From the NCBI RefSeq assembly GCF_965363235.1, contig NC_134840.1:60072793-60136792 (forward strand): DNA of 64,000 bases. The letters are read 5' to 3'. Of this stretch, positions 60,029-64,000 are shown one piece after another. This stretch comes from Mytilus galloprovincialis (lineage: Eukaryota > Mollusca > Bivalvia > Mytilida > Mytilidae). A program made the translations under genes and the position numbers. The notes below the pieces were generated by a model. The model did not search any database, had not been told where the DNA came from, and worked only from the letters and a program-made list of their open reading frames with translations. Position 1 is the first letter of the stretch. Every line of letters starts with the position of its first letter.

Positions 60029-61003
60029 ATGAAATAGTTTTACCGTGTATTTCTGTGAGTAAAGTTTCTAAAAATAACTGGTCATCAACAGTAAATTCAA
60101 TTTCAGAGTTGTCAATATTTTGTAAATTTTCATCTCTATATATCTTGACAGCATATTGTTCTTTTACTATACTTATGAGGTTTTTTATCTCTTTAACATA
60201 GTCAGTATCATGAAGAAGGGAATTATTAAACTTCCAAAGGCCTCTGCCTTTTATAAATTCATTAATCTTGAAAGAAAAGACCACAGGTGAATGATCAGAC
60301 CTGTAACTATTATCAATTTTAACATCGCTAACAAAGTGAAAAATATTATCAGAAATCAGAAAAAAATCTAAACGAGATTGTTTAAAGGTTTTTTTTTTCC
60401 TCCAAGTAAATCTTTTCAAATTGGGGTATAATTCTCTAAATGGATCAACTAGATTAAAGTCTTCCATTAGCTGTAATACTTTTTTCTAGACTTTGGGTTG
60501 TTGATATTAACATAATTATGGGTGTCAAGATTAAAACTTTGAATGAGGTTAAAATCACCACAAAGAATACAAGATTGGTTATCAAATTCCTCAATAATGT
60601 CTGCCACCTTTTGATAAAAGCAAGGAGTGTCTACATTTGGCCCATAAATATTTACTAAGGTAATTCTTTGTTCTTCAATTGTAATGTCCAATCCAAGAAG
60701 ATTTCCACCCTCATCTTTTTTAACTTTGTGAATTTGAAGATCAAAGTTTTCATTAAAAAAGATGGCCACACCTCTCTGATTGGATGTAAATGAATTGAAA
60801 AGGCATTCTCCCTTCCACTGATTTTTAATGTTTAATTCATCTTGTTCTGTAAAATGTGTGTCCTGAAGACAGTATATATTAAAATTCTTTGACTTTAAAT
60901 AGTTCAAAACATCTCTCCGTTTCTCCTTTGTATAAAGACCTTGACAATTATAAGAAATTATTTTAAGAAAATCACCCTTCATGCATGCATTTAGCTTTAT
61001 CAA
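59991..61003 (-). pseudogene. LINE ORF2, AP endonuclease domain (broken frame)
   Basis: Motifs: 'KIISYNCQGLYTKEKRRDVL' at the start, 'LQDTHF' (catalytic Glu replaced by Asp or ancestral variant), 'VNIYGPNV', 'CGDFNL', 'SRLDFFLIS' and 'YRSDHSPVVFSF' (catalytic Asp-His). The frame changes near 60470, next to a T run, so EN lies in two overlapping frames (61003-60467 and 60467-59991). It nicks target DNA at T/A-rich sites in active relatives. Confidence 0.9.
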
Positions 61004-62516
61004 TATTTATAACTCTAATGATGAGTGAGTATACATGAATATACCATGAAATTTGTGAAATCAAGGGACTTTTAAAATTCTTTTCCTTTAAAACTGTATA
61101 GTTTTTCCAGATCTGTGAAACCTTAAGACATATTTGTAATTTACAATAAATACATATATATGAAAGCATAAAATACAATAGCAAGACAGAGTCCAACATT
61201 AAAATCAAATACTAAATCTGCACTCTGAGACATTCACTGTTGTTGTATAGGATATTCACTCTAAATGGTCTAAGGGAGATAACTCAGAATAAATTTTATT
61301 AAATACATTGGATTCAGATGGAAATTTAATTTGAGCAAACCCAACAGTGAATATCTGTATAGTTCATGTTATGTACATATTTTGAAAGATTATTTCATTC
61401 CTATAATTTCATATTACATTTAATTTCCTTACTGTAATTCTTTCCAACACACAAAGACACTTTTCCATTATATGTGGTTATGGCAAAAAAAGAAAAGATC
61501 ACACAAGAAGCACAAGTATACAAATGTCCATTGTTCTGCCTTCAAATCTGATCCAGTCAGATTTGTCAATATTTTTATCATAAGATGTTTTCTGTCTAAC
61601 GCGTTCATTCTTTTTGAAAACAGTTTTAGTTAAATGAACTATATATAATCGAAATAAGCCTATTATGTACAATATTTCAAGACTGTCAGAATTGTTCAAA
61701 TGACTACATGTAGATATTGGAATTTCTATGTTTGTCCTTTGTATCTATGTATTAAAACTCCCATGTCAAATATACAGATTTATATGATCCTATGTCTATT
61801 TACAAGGCAGAGATGTTTTATACTCATTATATCTCTGATACATTTGTACAATTAAAGATCAATATTCTTTATGAGATGTAACTTTTAATATATAAGATTT
61901 ATCTAAATGTTAATATTTCTTGTTTAAAAAACAGTGCGTAGTTGAGAGACGATTTCAAAAAATTAAGAACTCTGACTGACTTCAAATGTAGTATCACTAT
62001 ATATATCTGTAGCAATACTTTTGTATCACAGTGTAAATCAAAATAATGCATCATCAATATATCTTAAAAACTAACAAAACTATCTAACAATCGAACACAG
62101 ACTGCACATCCTGAGTGTGTGTATGCTTATCATATTAATGAGTTAGTTTCAGCAAAGATTGTGCAAAGCTTACTACAGTTAGGTCATTTCATTATAATGT
62201 ACATGTACCATCAACACAAACAAGGAAAGATAATTTTAAACAAGTGTCTCATTCTTAATTTGAAATAAACATCACTTTAAAAGTGGTCTGTACTTTACAT
62301 ATTCTAACTTCAACTCATTTGTGTCAGTCTGCATTTGATTAAATAAAGTAAAGCATATAGCAACCACAGCATTAAGCACATTATAGCAGTTTAGAATAAA
62401 ACTAAATAACTAGCAAGGGCAAAATTATAAATAACTATATAAGCAGCAGAGAATAAACATATAAATGAATAACAAAGGCAAAAATTTCAACACAGCAAGT
62501 TGGAAAATGAGTATAT

Positions 62517-62850
62517 ATATATTTCTTACGTCGAAACTACAATACCCTTCCCTTTTCATGAATGTGACCTACCGAATTAGACCATTTACCGGATTTGTAA
62601 TAACATGTGCCACATCTGGAGCAGGATCTGCTTACCCTTACGGAGCACCTGAGATCGCCCCCGGTTTTTTGGTGGCGTTCGTGTTGCTCAGTCTATAGTT
62701 TTCTATGTTGTTTCTTGTGTACTATTATTTGTCTGTTTGTCTTTTTCAATTTTAGCCATGGCGTTGTCAGTTTAATTTCGATTCATGAGCTTTGCTGTTC
62801 CTCTTGTATCTTTCGCCCCTCTTTTATCGCAAATACAAAATTTCAATCCT
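62517..62850 (+). mobile_element. Fossil retroelement-like tail (right piece)
   Basis: Non-coding continuation of the fossil repeat: 'CATGAATGTGACCTACCGAA', 'CATCTGGAGCAGGATCTGCT' and 'GCCATGGCGTTGTCAGTTTA', which I recall as a common 3' region in bivalve genomes. Old and diverged. Confidence 0.6.
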
Positions 62851-63215
62851 GGTAGCTGAGATGAGCTTATTTACAACCACTGGGTCGACGCCACTGCTTG
62901 TGAATTTTTAATTCCTCGGGGTTGCACCAGCCCAGTAGTCAGCAATTCTGACTATGAGTTTTCATTGATATGGTAATAATTATAAATTAGCTGTTTACAT
63001 AACTTTGAATTCTTTAAATTATTAGGCTTTTCTACCTCTAGAACAGATAACCTGAGCTGTATTTGGCAAAATATTAGTGATTTTTGGTCCGCAACTCTCT
63101 TCACCTTCGTACTTTAGTTAGCCTTTTTAACCTTCTTCTGATGCGAGCGTCACGGATGAGTCTTTTGTAGACGAAACGGACGTCTGGCTCAAAAATCAAA
63201 TTTTCAATCCTTCTA
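62851..63215 (+). repeat. Diverged relative of the hammerhead-bearing repeat
   Basis: 'TTATTTACAACCACTGGGTC', 'CACCAGCCCAGTAGTCAGCA' and, near the end, a hammerhead-like block at 63147-63190. In that block CTGATGA is changed to CGGATGA (63153-63159), while stem II GTCT/AGAC, GAAA and GTC remain. The core change should abolish cleavage. Confidence 0.7.
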
Positions 63216-64000
63216 TTTGTGATGAGTTAATATCACGATCCACTCTAGGAAGATTTTTATTCAAAATCCATCGAAGGCAAGAAGTCCCGACCAAGAATAA
63301 ATTAGAAATAGTAAATCTTTTCTTTCTTGTCTTTTTGCTGTTAACACTATTTCTATTATAAATAGTATGTCTGGAGCCTCTTATTCAGTGGTTGTCGTTT
63401 GTTGCTGTATATCATATTTTTTTTTGTTTTTGTGTTCATCATTTTGTACATAAATGACGCCGTTACTTTTCTTGTTTAAATGGTTCTATACAGCCCGTAA
63501 CAGAGAAGTGATCGAATTGATGTTTCTTTACCGTCAAAATTAGCTACGTTATCGACAAACTTAATTGAGTAGTGACCGAACTATTGGTACTTTAACGTTA
63601 AAAAGATTGACAATGCTGACAAACTTTCATGTGTCGATAATCAAGTTTAATACCGATAATATTGAAAATAATTCTAATAATATGAAACAAAAAGTTTGGT
63701 ATTTTCATGCACAGAAATTTTGAAGATATGAATACTTATTAAATGTTTGGAATAATTCATTGCATTGTATATCGAGTACTATTAATTCATTTTAGACGCT
63801 GTATTTCTAAAGAAAAATGTGCTCTATAGCTGACAAAGAAGTGTGAAAATTTTGCATTGATACTTCCACGGCCCACCGTGCTTGTGTAAATGAAACAACA
63901 ATTTTGATAGAATCTTGATCGTTTCCAGTGAGTTCTTGAAAATGTTTGGCCGCCACGCTGAAATAACACACATCTGCTAAGGCACGAAACAGTTTGATTT
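63216..64000. other. Non-coding end of window
   Basis: 63365-63500 is a reverse scrap of dispersed repeat A ('CAGTGGTTGTCGTTTGTTG'). The remainder shows no gene or defined element. Confidence 0.4.

Larger units (their letters stand above)
56957..62516 (-). mobile_element. LINE (L1/Tx1-like), about 5.6 kb, decayed
   Basis: On the minus strand the element has a 5' region (62516-61004), an ORF2-type coding region (61003-57197), a 3' UTR with AATAAAG, and an A-rich tail at 56957-56972. Its target duplication ATATATTTCTT is at 56946-56956 and 62517-62527, so it is an apparently full-length insertion into the fossil repeat. Domains in order are AP endonuclease, reverse transcriptase with YADDT, and a C-terminal CCHC-type finger. 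No ORF1 could be recognised in the 1.5-kb 5' region. Several frame changes, mostly at A/T runs, break ORF2. Confidence 0.93.

Overview
The window is AT-rich, intron-containing eukaryotic DNA that looks like a marine mussel (Mytilus or a close bivalve). The grounds are host genes with GT-AG introns and many copies of dispersed repeats that I recognise from memory as abundant in Mytilus (for example the family containing 'CAATGAGACAACTCTCCA'). No bacterial genes, CRISPR arrays or operons are present. Only three host loci can be supported; most of the rest is transposon-derived.

Layout. (1) About 185-10060 and 23415-30090 are the two arms of a large inverted duplication. Each arm carries a complete five-exon SLC16/monocarboxylate-transporter-like gene of exactly 550 codons: copy 1 on the minus strand (1378-9692) and copy 2 on the plus strand (23749-28461), head to head. 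Because the arms align through the introns, each serves as the 'empty site' control for the other. Copy 1 introns gained a 156-bp MITE, a 50-bp minisatellite and about 2.7 kb of extra sequence; the right arm gained a 443-bp palindromic MITE. (2) The 13.4-kb spacer (10061-23414) is a pile of non-autonomous elements and a tandem tRNA-derived SINE array. (3) 30091-39700 holds repeats plus two short exon-like relics of a third SLC16 paralogue (33792-33868, 36797-36872). (4) 39770-41442 (minus) is a B-box/coiled-coil/beta-propeller TRIM-like gene with a frame slip at an 11-base homopolymer. (5) 43365-49635 is two adjacent large TIR elements with smaller MITEs inside. (6) 51226-51480 carries a repeat with a full hammerhead ribozyme core, and 62850-63215 carries a diverged relative. 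(7) 53320-62850 is a nested stack: a fossil repeat is interrupted by a 3.4-kb TIR element made almost wholly of near-palindromic ACAAAA/TTTTGT units, which is itself interrupted by a 2.0-kb TIR element, and is interrupted again by a 5.6-kb LINE with visible target-site duplications.

How it fits together. The two transporter genes probably make near-identical plasma-membrane carriers, differing most in the cytoplasmic TM6-TM7 loop. The TRIM-like gene is unrelated to them. The strongest genome-level signal is that at least six sequence-unrelated TIR families in this one window share 5-bp target-site duplications (five with CA...TG termini), which suggests one hAT-like transposition machinery moving many non-autonomous families.
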